Shown one piece after another: positions 6,200-13,283 of a stretch of DNA of 15,717 nt. Both the position numbers and the translations under genes were made by a program. The notes under the pieces were generated by a model. That model saw only the letters and a program-made list of their open reading frames with translations. It ran no database searches and was not told where the DNA came from. The number at the start of each line of letters is the position of its first letter. Positions within the stretch are counted from its first letter, which is position 1. The stretch lies in assembly GCA_900552585.1 (NCBI GenBank), contig USAB01000039.1, forward strand, positions 1 through 15,717, given 5' to 3'. This stretch comes from an uncultured Coriobacteriaceae bacterium. GTDB taxonomy: Bacteria; Actinomycetota; Coriobacteriia; Coriobacteriales; Eggerthellaceae.

Positions 6200-8023
6200 A
6201 TGTGCGGCATTGTCGGCTATACGGGCACAAAGCCTGCCAAAACCGAGCTGTTCGATAACCTGAAGAAACTGGAGTATCGCGGATATGATTCCGCCGGTAT
6301 CGCACTGCAAACGGAAGGCGGCTTGCAGGTCATCCGCCGAATGGGCAAGGTAAGCAACCTTATTGCCGCATCAAAGGATGCGGACATGAACTCTACCTGC
6401 GGTATTGCGCACACGCGTTGGGCCACGCACGGCCGTCCCAGCCAGGCGAACGCGCATCCGCAGTGCTCGTGCGACAACACCATCGCCGTCGTGCACAACG
6501 GCATCATCGAGAACTATGCCGAACTGCGCGAGCGCCTAATCTCCGAAGGTCACGTGTTCCGCAGCGAGACGGACACGGAAGTGGTGGCGCATCTGGTGGA
6601 GGAAGCGTACGACGGCGATTTGATCCGTGCCGTCCGCCGTGCCGTGCGCCAACTGGTGGGCGCCTGGTCGCTGCTCGTAACATGCGCGGAGGAGCCGGGC
6701 ATCATCGTTGCCACGCGTAAGGACAACCCGCTTGTCATTGCCCAGGGCGAAGACGGCTGCTATGCAGCCAGCGATATCATCGCCGTTGCGCATGCGAATC
6801 GGTGCGTGACCGTGATGGAAGACTACGAATTCGCCCGCATCACGCCCGATGGCATCTCGTACACGAACATCGACGGCGATTCCATCGAGCCGAACCGCAT
6901 GCAGGTGGGTTGGGAACTCGACGACGTGGACAAGGGCGAATGGCCCGACTTTATGCTGAAGGAGATCTACGAGCAGCCGCGCGTCATCCGCGATACGCTT
7001 GCCGGCCGCATGGTGAACGGCAACCTGAACATAGACGAGCTGGAGCTTTCGCCCGACGAGTTGGGCTTCATCGACCGCGTGTACATCATCGCGTGCGGCA
7101 CCAGCTACCATGCCGGCCTTATTGCGAAGAACCTCATAGAGATGTGGGCGCGCATTCCCACGGAGGTGGAGGTGGCGTCTGAATTCCGCTACCGCCATCC
7201 CATCATCACGCCGTCCACGCTGGTCGTGGGCATCTCTCAGTCCGGCGAGACGGCCGACACGCTGGCGGCCATCCGCGAAGCACGCCTTTCCGGCGCGAAG
7301 GTGTTCGGCATCACGAACGTCATTGGCAGCCCCGTGGCGCGCGAAAGCGACGGCGTCATCTACACCCAGGCGCACAAGGAGATCGCCGTCGCCTCCACGA
7401 AGAGCTTCACTGGCCAGGTGGCCAGTCTGACGCTGTTGGCCATGCTGCTGGGCCAGAGTAAGGGCCGCCTGTCCACGCCGCAGATCCGCGTGCTATTCCG
7501 CGAGCTTGCCGACACGGCCGGTCAGGTGGAAAGCATCCTCTCCGACACGTCCGCCATCGAGGCGGCGGCGCAGGACATCAAGGACGCGGCGAGCGCGTTC
7601 TACATCGGTCGCGGCCTGGGAGCGGCGGTGTGCTACGAGGGTGCGCTGAAGATGAAAGAGATCAGCTACATCCATGCCGAGGCGTATGCGGCGGGCGAGA
7701 TGAAGCACGGTCCCATTGCGCTGGTGGAATCCGGCTTCCCGGTTGTCGCCGTCGCCACAGCCAGCCCCATCTACGACAAGACCATCAGCAACATCGAGGA
7801 GAGCAAGGCGCGCGGCGCGAAGGTCGTGGCCGTTGCCACGGAGGGCGACGCGGAGATTCGGAAGTATGCCGACCATGTGCTCTACATTCCGAAGGTCCGC
7901 GACGCATTCATGCCCATCACGGCTACCGTGGTGCTGCAGCTGCTGAGCCGCTTCGTGGCCATTGCCCGCGGCTGCGACGTTGACCAGCCGCGCAACCTGG
8001 CAAAATCGGTGACCGTTGAGTAG
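6200..8023 (+). CDS. glmS: Glucosamine-6-phosphate synthase (glutamine-dependent, isomerising)
   Basis: GlmS makes glucosamine-6-phosphate from fructose-6-phosphate and glutamine, the first committed step to UDP-GlcNAc for peptidoglycan. The 607-aa length is typical. The class II glutaminase domain begins MCGIVGYTG, so Cys2 becomes the N-terminal nucleophile after Met removal; THGRPSQANAHPQ (76-88) and HNGIIENY (99-106) are further glutaminase signatures. Two SIS sugar-isomerase domains follow: CGTSYHAG (299-306) and SQSGETADT (346-354) in the first, then GALKMKEISYIHAEAYAAGE (481-500) and KHGP in the second. The end, LAKSVTVE, is the conserved active-site tail. AAGGAGGAATT at 6188-6198 is a strong RBS. 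acpS starts 4 nt after the stop, so glmS heads an operon with acpS and nnrD. Confidence 0.98.
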   Translation: MCGIVGYTGTKPAKTELFDNLKKLEYRGYDSAGIALQTEGGLQVIRRMGKVSNLIAASKDADMNSTCGIAHTRWATHGRPSQANAHPQCSCDNTIAVVHNGIIENYAELRERLISEGHVFRSETDTEVVAHLVEEAYDGDLIRAVRRAVRQLVGAWSLLVTCAEEPGIIVATRKDNPLVIAQGEDGCYAASDIIAVAHANRCVTVMEDYEFARITPDGISYTNIDGDSIEPNRMQVGWELDDVDKGEWPDFMLKEIYEQPRVIRDTLAGRMVNGNLNIDELELSPDELGFIDRVYIIACGTSYHAGLIAKNLIEMWARIPTEVEVASEFRYRHPIITPSTLVVGISQSGETADTLAAIREARLSGAKVFGITNVIGSPVARESDGVIYTQAHKEIAVASTKSFTGQVASLTLLAMLLGQSKGRLSTPQIRVLFRELADTAGQVESILSDTSAIEAAAQDIKDAASAFYIGRGLGAAVCYEGALKMKEISYIHAEAYAAGEMKHGPIALVESGFPVVAVATASPIYDKTISNIEESKARGAKVVAVATEGDAEIRKYADHVLYIPKVRDAFMPITATVVLQLLSRFVAIARGCDVDQPRNLAKSVTVE

Positions 8024-8027
8024 CCGC

Positions 8028-8669
8028 ATGGGCAGCACGGACGATATCCTGCAGCACGCCGCGCAACGGGCGCCCCAGGACCCGGCGCCTGCAACCGCCG
8101 GCAGCCGGGAAGCAGGCGATGCGCAGGAACAGTCTGCCGACGCGGCCCGCGCTGTTGCGGACGGCGTGGGGCTGGGCATCGACATCGTCGACATCGCGCG
8201 CATGGAGCGCATCCTGCAGCGCACGCCGTCGTTCCCCGACCGCGTGTTCTCGGAAGACGAATGCCGCTACTGCCGCAAGACCGCGAATCCGGCCGCGCAT
8301 TTCGCAACGCGCTTCGCGGCGAAGGAAGCTGTCCTGAAAGCGCTCGGCACGGGCTTTTCGGCCGGTATCCGCCCGCGCGATATAGAGGTTAAGCGCAATG
8401 CAAAGGGCCAGCCGCGCGCCGCGTTGTACAATGCCGCCAAGGCCGCCGCCGAGGAGCAGGGCGTGGTGGGGCTGCCCATCTCGCTGTCGTTCACGCACAC
8501 GGAGGCCGTGGCGTGCGCCCTGGCGGTCACCCGCAGTTCTGTGGCGGCCATGCAGAAGCGCGCCGATCCCATGAAGGAACTGGCCAAGCAATTCAAGGAA
8601 GTGCGCGGCCTACTGGACGATTTGCCCTCGAAAGGCGTGAGTGCAGATGACGAACAGCAAGTCAATTGA
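8028..8669 (+). CDS. acpS: Holo-[acyl-carrier-protein] synthase with N- and C-terminal extensions
   Basis: AcpS transfers 4'-phosphopantetheine from CoA to acyl carrier protein, activating it for fatty acid synthesis. The core runs from about residue 47 to 172 of 213: GLGIDIVDIARME (48-60) with the Mg-binding Asp52, FATRFAAKEAVLKALG (92-107) with Glu100, and ISLSFTHTEAVACALA (151-166). The usual enzyme is 120-130 aa. Here 46 Ala/Gln/Asp-rich residues precede the core and about 40 charged residues follow it (KELAKQFKEVRGLLDDLPSK). The ATG at 8028 is 4 nt after the glmS stop and lacks a good Shine-Dalgarno, consistent with coupling. A GTG at 8166 would give a conventional N-terminus but also has no RBS. 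The 3' end overlaps nnrD. Confidence 0.92.
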   Translation: MGSTDDILQHAAQRAPQDPAPATAGSREAGDAQEQSADAARAVADGVGLGIDIVDIARMERILQRTPSFPDRVFSEDECRYCRKTANPAAHFATRFAAKEAVLKALGTGFSAGIRPRDIEVKRNAKGQPRAALYNAAKAAAEEQGVVGLPISLSFTHTEAVACALAVTRSSVAAMQKRADPMKELAKQFKEVRGLLDDLPSKGVSADDEQQVN

Positions 8670-9519
8670 TCTGGCGGCGCTGCTGCCTATCCCCGCCAGC
8701 AACGCGAACAAGTACACGCGCGGGAAGCTGACGTTGGTCGTCGGCGGTTCGTCGTATCCGGGCGCGGCATTTCTGGCTACGCGTGCGGCGCAGCGCGCCG
8801 GCGCCGGATACTGCGAGGTGTTCACGGCGCAGCAGAACGTGTCGAAGATCCAGACGTGCGCCCCGTCTTCCGTGGTGCGCTGCTGGGACGAGCTGAACCG
8901 CCTGGGCGTCACGCCCAGCAACGAGCACCATCCCACGGCCTGCGTGGTGGGTAGCGGCTTCGATCCCGACGATGCCGAGGCGCGCGAGCAGCTGGTGTAC
9001 GTGCTGCAGAACGTGGAGGCTCCCGTGCTGGTTGATGGCGGCGCTATCCGCATGCTGGCCACAAAGGGCCTGCGCGAGACCGTGCTGCAGCGCACGGAGC
9101 AGGGCCTGGACACCGTCATCACGCCGCACACCGGCGAGGCCATCGCACTTGCGGCCGCCCTGCCTAGCGGCATTGCGAAGACGCCCGATTTGGCCATGTG
9201 CCTGGCGGATGCGTTCAAATCCACAGTCGTGCTCAAGGGCCCTGACACGGAAATCGTTTCGGGCGAGCGCAGCTATACCATGACAGAAGGCACGGCGGCG
9301 CTGTCGAAAGCCGGCACAGGCGATGTGCTGGCAGGTATCATCGGTTCGCTGCTGGCGCAGCGGCTGGATGCGTTCTCAGCAGCCGTGCTGGGTACCACCC
9401 TGCATGCGCGCGCGGGTTTGCGTGCCGAAAAGCAGTTCGGCGTCATCTCTGTGCTGCCGGAAGACGTGGTTGACGCCCTTCCCGCGGCTATCATGGCAAC
9501 GGCGAAGTCGGGCCGGTAA
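8641..9519 (+). CDS. nnrD: ADP-dependent NAD(P)H-hydrate dehydratase
   Basis: NnrD repairs hydrated, damaged NADH and NADPH by ADP-driven dehydration, and has a ribokinase-like fold. The 292-aa protein shows GKLTLVVGGSSYPGAAFLA (28-46), RAGAGYCEV (52-60), VGSGFDPD (103-110), PVLVDGGAI (128-136), VITPHTGEA (159-167), TVVLKGPDTEIV (195-206) and the nucleotide-binding KAGTGDVLAGIIGSL (223-237). The partner epimerase domain NnrE, often fused upstream, is absent here. The start is uncertain. GTG at 8641 is 5 nt after AAAGG (8631-8635), whereas ATG at 8647 would have 11-nt spacing. Either way the gene overlaps acpS by 23-29 nt, indicating coupling. The acpS-nnrD neighbourhood is common in bacteria. 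Confidence 0.95.
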   Translation: MQMTNSKSIDLAALLPIPASNANKYTRGKLTLVVGGSSYPGAAFLATRAAQRAGAGYCEVFTAQQNVSKIQTCAPSSVVRCWDELNRLGVTPSNEHHPTACVVGSGFDPDDAEAREQLVYVLQNVEAPVLVDGGAIRMLATKGLRETVLQRTEQGLDTVITPHTGEAIALAAALPSGIAKTPDLAMCLADAFKSTVVLKGPDTEIVSGERSYTMTEGTAALSKAGTGDVLAGIIGSLLAQRLDAFSAAVLGTTLHARAGLRAEKQFGVISVLPEDVVDALPAAIMATAKSGR

Positions 9520-9529
9520 CCGGAGTGCG

Positions 9530-9551
9530 GGCGGCGCGCGGATGCGCCGCC
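9530..9551. other. GC-rich hairpin between nnrD and ligA
   Basis: GGCGGCGC (9530-9537) and GCGCCGCC (9544-9551) form an 8-bp stem with a 6-nt loop just after the nnrD stop. No T tract follows, so it is at best a weak or factor-assisted terminator. The 121-nt gap also holds a TACGAT (9569-9574) that could be a poor -10 for ligA. Confidence 0.4.
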
Positions 9552-9630
9552 GGACAAGAGCGAATTCATACGATCGCTACGGCGCCGGGTGCGATTTCGC
9601 ACGTCCGGTGTGCGGTCGTCTACAGGAAAG

Positions 9631-9634
9631 AGGA
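9631..9634 (+). promoter_or_regulatory. Ribosome binding site fixing the ligA start at 9641
   Basis: AGGA, within AAAGAGGA, lies 6 nt before ATG 9641. The same frame is open far upstream inside nnrD, but that part has no ligase similarity and no RBS. Confidence 0.7.
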
Positions 9635-9640
9635 TCAGGC

Positions 9641-11779
9641 ATGGCGGATAAGGAACCCTTGCGCAGCGGTATGGAGACGCTGTTGGATACGGATCAGCTG
9701 GTGGCATCCGTTTCCGACCCTGCGGCACGCGTGGAAGAGCTGCGCCGCGAGATAGAGCACAACGCGTACCTGTATTACGCCGAGGATCGCCCGGTGCTTT
9801 CCGATGCCGCCTACGATTCGCTCATGCGCGAGCTGCGCGCGCTTGAGGCCGCCCATCCGGAGCTCGTCGATCCGACGTCACCCACGCAGCGCATCGGTGG
9901 CTATGTGGGCGAGCAGTTCGCGCCCGTTCGCCATGCCCAGCGCATGTATTCGCTGGACGATGCGATGGGTCTGGAAGAGCTGGATGCCTGGATGGATCGC
10001 ACGTTCGAGGCGCTGGGGCGCACGGTGCCGTTGTGCTGCGAGCTGAAGATAGACGGCAGCGGTATCGCGCTGACATACGAGGATGGTCGCCTGATCCGTG
10101 CCGCCACGCGTGGTGATGGCACGACGGGTGAAGACGTGACGGCGAATATCCGCACCGTTCGCGACGTGCCGCTGCGCCTGCGGCACCAGAGTTTGGATGC
10201 ACTCGCCGTGCGCGATGCAGCTGTCGAACTGCGCGGCGAGGTCTATATGCCGAAGAAGAGCTTCGAGACGCTGAATGCCGCCGCGGAGGCGGACGGCAGG
10301 ACGCCGTTTGCGAACCCGCGCAACGCGGCAGCTGGCAGCCTGCGCCAGAAGGACTACACCATCACCGGCAAACGCGATTTGTCCACATTTATCTACGCCA
10401 CGGCATCGAACGGTCAGTTCGCCCTGCCCGGTCAATTCGAGCTGCTGGAATGGATGCGCAGTGCGGGCTTTCACGTAAATCCGGACGTGAAGCTGTGCAA
10501 GAGCGCGGAAGAGGTGCGTGCGTTCTGCCGTGCCGCGCTTGATCGTCGCGAAGACCTGCCGTACGAGATTGACGGTGTGGTGGTGAAGGTGAACGAGTTC
10601 GCCCTGCAGGATTCCCTGGGCTTCACGGCCCGTGCGCCGCGCTGGGCCATTGCCTACAAGTTCCCACCGGAAGAGAAGACCACGCTGCTCCGCGACATTA
10701 CCGTGCAGGTGGGCCGCACGGGTGCCCTGACGCCCGTGGCGGAGCTGGTGCCGGTTACCGTTGCAGGGTCGGTTGTGGCCCGCGCGACGCTGCATAACGA
10801 GGACGAGGTGCATCGCAAGGATGTGCGCGTGGGCGACACCGTCATTGTGCGCAAGGCGGGCGATGTCATTCCCGAGGTGGTGGGTCCCGTGCTGAGCTTG
10901 CGTCCGGCAGACGCCGTCGAGTGGCGTATGCCCGCCACGTGCCCCAGCTGCGGCAGCCCCGTGGTGCGCGAGAAGGGCGAAGCGGCGTTTCGCTGCCTGT
11001 CCATCGACTGCCCGGCGCAGGCGGCCGAGCGCCTGGTGCACTGGTGTAGCCGCGATGCTATGGACATCGACGGCATGGGTGACGAGATTATCGCCCGCTT
11101 GAATGCATCGGGCCTGGTCACCGATGTAGCGGACTTCTATCACCTGAGTGAATACGACCTGGCAACGCTCGATATGGGGCGCATCAACAAGGACGGCGAG
11201 CCCATCCATCTGGGCGGGGTCATGGCGAAGAAGCTGATCGCCTCCATCGAGAACAGCAAACAGGCAGACTTCTCGCGCGTGCTGTTCGGCCTGGGTGTGC
11301 GCCATGTGGGCAAGAAGACGGCCGAGAACATCGTGGCCGCATTCCCCAGCATGGAAGCGCTGCGCAAAGCAGATGTGGAGCAGCTTGCCGCCGTCGACGG
11401 CGTGGGCGCCATCATTGCAGAGAGCTTGTATGCGTTCCTGCGCACGCCGCAGAACGTACAGGTCATCGACCGTTTGCAACACCACGGCGTGTCCATGGAA
11501 TCGCGCGCGGCAGCTCCTGCAGGACCGCAGCCGCTTGCCGGCCTGACGTTCGTGCTCACCGGCAGCTTGACGAAAAGCGGCATGACGCGCACAGAGGCCG
11601 GCGACCGCTTGAAGGCGCTCGGTGCGAAGGTAACGGGCAGCGTTTCCAAGAAGACCAGCTATGTCATTGCCGGTGATGCTGCGGGTAGTAAGCGCGACAA
11701 GGCCGAGAGTCTAGGTGTCCCCGTGCTTTCCGAGGATGATTTCCTGCATATTCTGGATACCGGGGAAGTAAGACAATAA
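9641..11779 (+). CDS. ligA: NAD+-dependent DNA ligase LigA
   Basis: LigA seals nicks in replication and repair using NAD+. The 712-aa protein has every domain in order. Domain Ia is around 30-100 (IEHNAYLYY, PVLSDAAYDSLM). The adenylation domain has the catalytic Lys136 in CELKIDG (133-139), plus EDVTANIRTV, ANPRNAAAGSLRQ (224-236) and YEIDGVVVKVN (308-318). The OB fold follows (AYKFPPEEKTT, QVGRTGALTPVAEL). The zinc finger uses C434, C437, C452 and C457. Helix-hairpin-helix repeats follow (FGLGVRHVGKKTAENI, VDGVGAIIAESL). The BRCT domain spans about 628-712. An insert of about ten residues (GRINKDGEPIHLGG, 513-526) sits where most ligases read ERMGxKSAxN. The final residues GEVRQ are a short tail. 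The gene follows nnrD after 121 nt and may have its own weak promoter. Confidence 0.97.
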   Translation: MADKEPLRSGMETLLDTDQLVASVSDPAARVEELRREIEHNAYLYYAEDRPVLSDAAYDSLMRELRALEAAHPELVDPTSPTQRIGGYVGEQFAPVRHAQRMYSLDDAMGLEELDAWMDRTFEALGRTVPLCCELKIDGSGIALTYEDGRLIRAATRGDGTTGEDVTANIRTVRDVPLRLRHQSLDALAVRDAAVELRGEVYMPKKSFETLNAAAEADGRTPFANPRNAAAGSLRQKDYTITGKRDLSTFIYATASNGQFALPGQFELLEWMRSAGFHVNPDVKLCKSAEEVRAFCRAALDRREDLPYEIDGVVVKVNEFALQDSLGFTARAPRWAIAYKFPPEEKTTLLRDITVQVGRTGALTPVAELVPVTVAGSVVARATLHNEDEVHRKDVRVGDTVIVRKAGDVIPEVVGPVLSLRPADAVEWRMPATCPSCGSPVVREKGEAAFRCLSIDCPAQAAERLVHWCSRDAMDIDGMGDEIIARLNASGLVTDVADFYHLSEYDLATLDMGRINKDGEPIHLGGVMAKKLIASIENSKQADFSRVLFGLGVRHVGKKTAENIVAAFPSMEALRKADVEQLAAVDGVGAIIAESLYAFLRTPQNVQVIDRLQHHGVSMESRAAAPAGPQPLAGLTFVLTGSLTKSGMTRTEAGDRLKALGAKVTGSVSKKTSYVIAGDAAGSKRDKAESLGVPVLSEDDFLHILDTGEVRQ

Positions 11780-11884
11780 AACAAAGCTGCCGGTAGCTCA
11801 TCGCTTTCACTGGCGCTTTATGTTATCGATTCTCTGTCCTGCATAAATAATTTCTTGTGGTTGCTATACGAGGGAGGAGTAGGA

Positions 11885-12411
11885 ATGGAGAAGACGAAGG
11901 GTATACGAGTTGCTGCGCTGGCGGCGGCGCTGGTCGCTGTGATGCTGCTGATGGTACCGCAGCTTATTCGGGGATCGATACCGCAGGCGGAAGCGGCAAC
12001 GGCATCCAGCGTGAAGGTGATGCCTGTAACGAAGCAGGTCGGGAAGTATTCTGTCAAGGCAACCCAGAAAGCCATAGACAGCACCGCTCTTTCCGTTTCG
12101 CTGAAGCAAGCCAAGGCCTTGAAAAAGGCAAAGGTGAGCAAAGTTAAGGTTACCGCTACGTTGTTCTATGGGAAGAAAGCCCTGGTCGTAAAAAGCACAA
12201 CGAAGACGCTCAAGCCCTTGTTGAAAACGATTCCTCCTTCGAGCACTCGTACTTGGCGAAACTAAACGATGGAACCGGCACGATTGCGATCTTCAACGAC
12301 AAAACGGACAACATCACGACGTATTCGTACGATAAGAATTCGAAGCAGTATTCGAAGGTCATAACAGACACGTCAACGGCTGTGATGTGCGATACCCCGT
12401 CCGAGAAATAA
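11885..12411 (+). pseudogene. Small exported protein of unknown function, interrupted by a one-base frameshift
   Basis: The gene starts at ATG 11885 behind a strong RBS (GGGAGGAG, 11872-11879). A clear signal peptide follows: MEKTKGIR, the hydrophobic VAALAAALVAVMLLMV, and a likely cleavage after AEA at about residue 37. The first frame then reads a Lys/Val/Thr-rich segment and stops at 12265. The -1 frame opens at 12148 and continues as normal-looking protein (NDSSFEHSYLAKLNDGTGT, then AIFNDKTDNITTYSYDKNSK) to a TAA at 12409-12411, inside a terminator hairpin. Adding one A to the A5 run at 12190-12194 would join the halves into a 175-aa product; a C run at 12215-12217 is the other candidate. 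It may be a pseudogene, a phase-variable gene or a sequencing error. The region is visibly more A/T-rich than its neighbours, suggesting a recent or accessory origin. No family is recognised. Confidence 0.75.
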
Positions 12412-12428
12412 GCGGACGGGGTATTTTT
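12392..12428 (+). terminator. Intrinsic terminator overlapping the 3' end of the exported-protein gene
   Basis: ATACCCCGTCCG (12392-12403) pairs perfectly with CGGACGGGGTAT (12413-12424) around a 9-nt loop, followed by a T run to 12428. The loop holds the stop codon of the -1 frame (12409-12411), so the last codons are part of the stem. Confidence 0.92.
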
Positions 12429-12484
12429 CGTCCGAAGCTCCTGTGGAAACTGGAGGCTTTCCTGCACGGTATCTGCATAACCTA

Positions 12485-12490
12485 TATAAT
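12485..12490 (+). promoter_or_regulatory. Candidate -10 element for the universal stress protein gene
   Basis: TATAAT is a perfect -10 hexamer in an A/T-rich stretch, with no convincing -35. It would give a leader of about 140 nt. A second possible -10, TAGAAT at 12587-12592, would give a leader of about 40 nt. The 226-nt gap holds no credible small gene. Confidence 0.45.
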
Positions 12491-12637
12491 AGAAGCATCG
12501 AAAACGGCAAAATGCATGCAAATAGTTAACTAATTCGCCAGTTTGACCTATAGATATCGGCGTTATTCGTCATGAATGAAAAGCGGTAGAATCAATTCAG
12601 AAATGAGTATGTTGTTTTCGTGTGAGGAGGAGATCTT

Positions 12638-13114
12638 ATGTTGTACAAGAAGTTGCTGGTTCCATTCGATCGCTCGGAGCATTCGCAGCATGCATTGAAG
12701 CTTGCCGTCAAAATGGTGGCAGACGATCCTGCGGCTGAGATTGTGGTGTTCCGCTCCATCGCCGGTGTAAGGGATGTCGGAATCGTTTACGGCCGTGGCA
12801 TGGAAGGCACGGGCTACGTAGACGAGAACACGAAAGACCGCATCCTGAACCTGCGCGCCAAGCAGCTGGATGTTGCGAAGAAGCAGACGGAAGAGGATGC
12901 CGCCCCGCATCTCGAGGGTGTGAAGAACCCGGTTACGTATCTGGTGGAGTTCGATCCCACGCCGGTGGAGGGCGTGCTGGACGCCATCAAGAAGACCGGC
13001 GCGGACGGCGTCGTTATCGGCTGCCGCGGCATGAATGCCGTGTCCGGCATGCTGGGTTCCGTGAGCTACGGCGTTGCCCGTTCCGCCGACGTTCCGGTGA
13101 CCGTGGTGAAATAG
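12638..13114 (+). CDS. Universal stress protein (UspA family)
   Basis: The 158-aa single-domain protein has the UspA alpha/beta fold pattern: KKLLVPFDRSEHSQHALKLA (4-23) with the nucleotide-contacting Asp11, then a variable middle, then ADGVVIGCRGM (122-132) and GSVSYGVARSADVPVTVVK to the end. The phosphate-binding motif G128-x2-G131 ... G140-S141 marks the ATP-binding class, although the gap between the last two parts is 8 residues instead of the usual 9. Such proteins act in the cytosol during starvation and other stress, often as dimers that sense ATP or AMP. GAGGAGGAG at 12624-12632, 5 nt before the ATG, is a very strong RBS. It is transcribed alone: a terminator lies on each side. Confidence 0.93.
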   Translation: MLYKKLLVPFDRSEHSQHALKLAVKMVADDPAAEIVVFRSIAGVRDVGIVYGRGMEGTGYVDENTKDRILNLRAKQLDVAKKQTEEDAAPHLEGVKNPVTYLVEFDPTPVEGVLDAIKKTGADGVVIGCRGMNAVSGMLGSVSYGVARSADVPVTVVK

Positions 13115-13158
13115 CTGCATGCATTTCCCTGCGCAGCAGCGGAAAGCAAACAGAACAT

Positions 13159-13192
13159 GCGAGGGTCCTTCTGCGGAGGGCCCTCGCTTTTT
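13159..13192 (+). terminator. Intrinsic terminator after the universal stress protein gene
   Basis: GCGAGGG (13159-13165) pairs with CCCTCGC (13181-13187), and the stem extends inward through TCCTTC/GGAGGG pairs with G-U wobbles to a 3-nt loop. Five T follow at 13188-13192. Confidence 0.92.
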
Positions 13193-13271
13193 CATTTCCC
13201 GCCGCATCGTCGCACGACGGGCGCACGGTAGGGCGCGCGGGCGGGCCTGTCGCACCGGATGCCGCCTTCCG

Positions 13272-13277
13272 TATAAT
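13272..13277 (+). promoter_or_regulatory. Consensus -10 directly upstream of tlyA, implying a leaderless mRNA
   Basis: TATAAT ends 6 nt before the A of the tlyA ATG (13284), so the expected transcription start is at or next to the start codon. No purine-rich RBS precedes the ATG (GGCGGC only), which agrees with leaderless initiation. A -35 is not evident near 13249. Confidence 0.6.
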
Positions 13278-13283
13278 GGCGGC

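Noticed and set aside
9878..11485. Long minus-strand open frame opposite ligA
   Set aside because: It is an antisense shadow of a complete LigA; no RBS or recognisable motif was seen.
12188..12196. Programmed -1 frameshift at GTA AAA AGC
   Set aside because: The site is not a true X XXY YYZ heptamer in the zero frame and no downstream stimulatory structure is evident at the right spacing; a homopolymer indel is more likely.
3832..12560. Shared TAGATATCGG at 3832-3841 and 12551-12560 in two upstream regions
   Set aside because: Ten matching bases around a GATATC palindrome in a 15.7-kb window is not strong enough, and the flanks differ.
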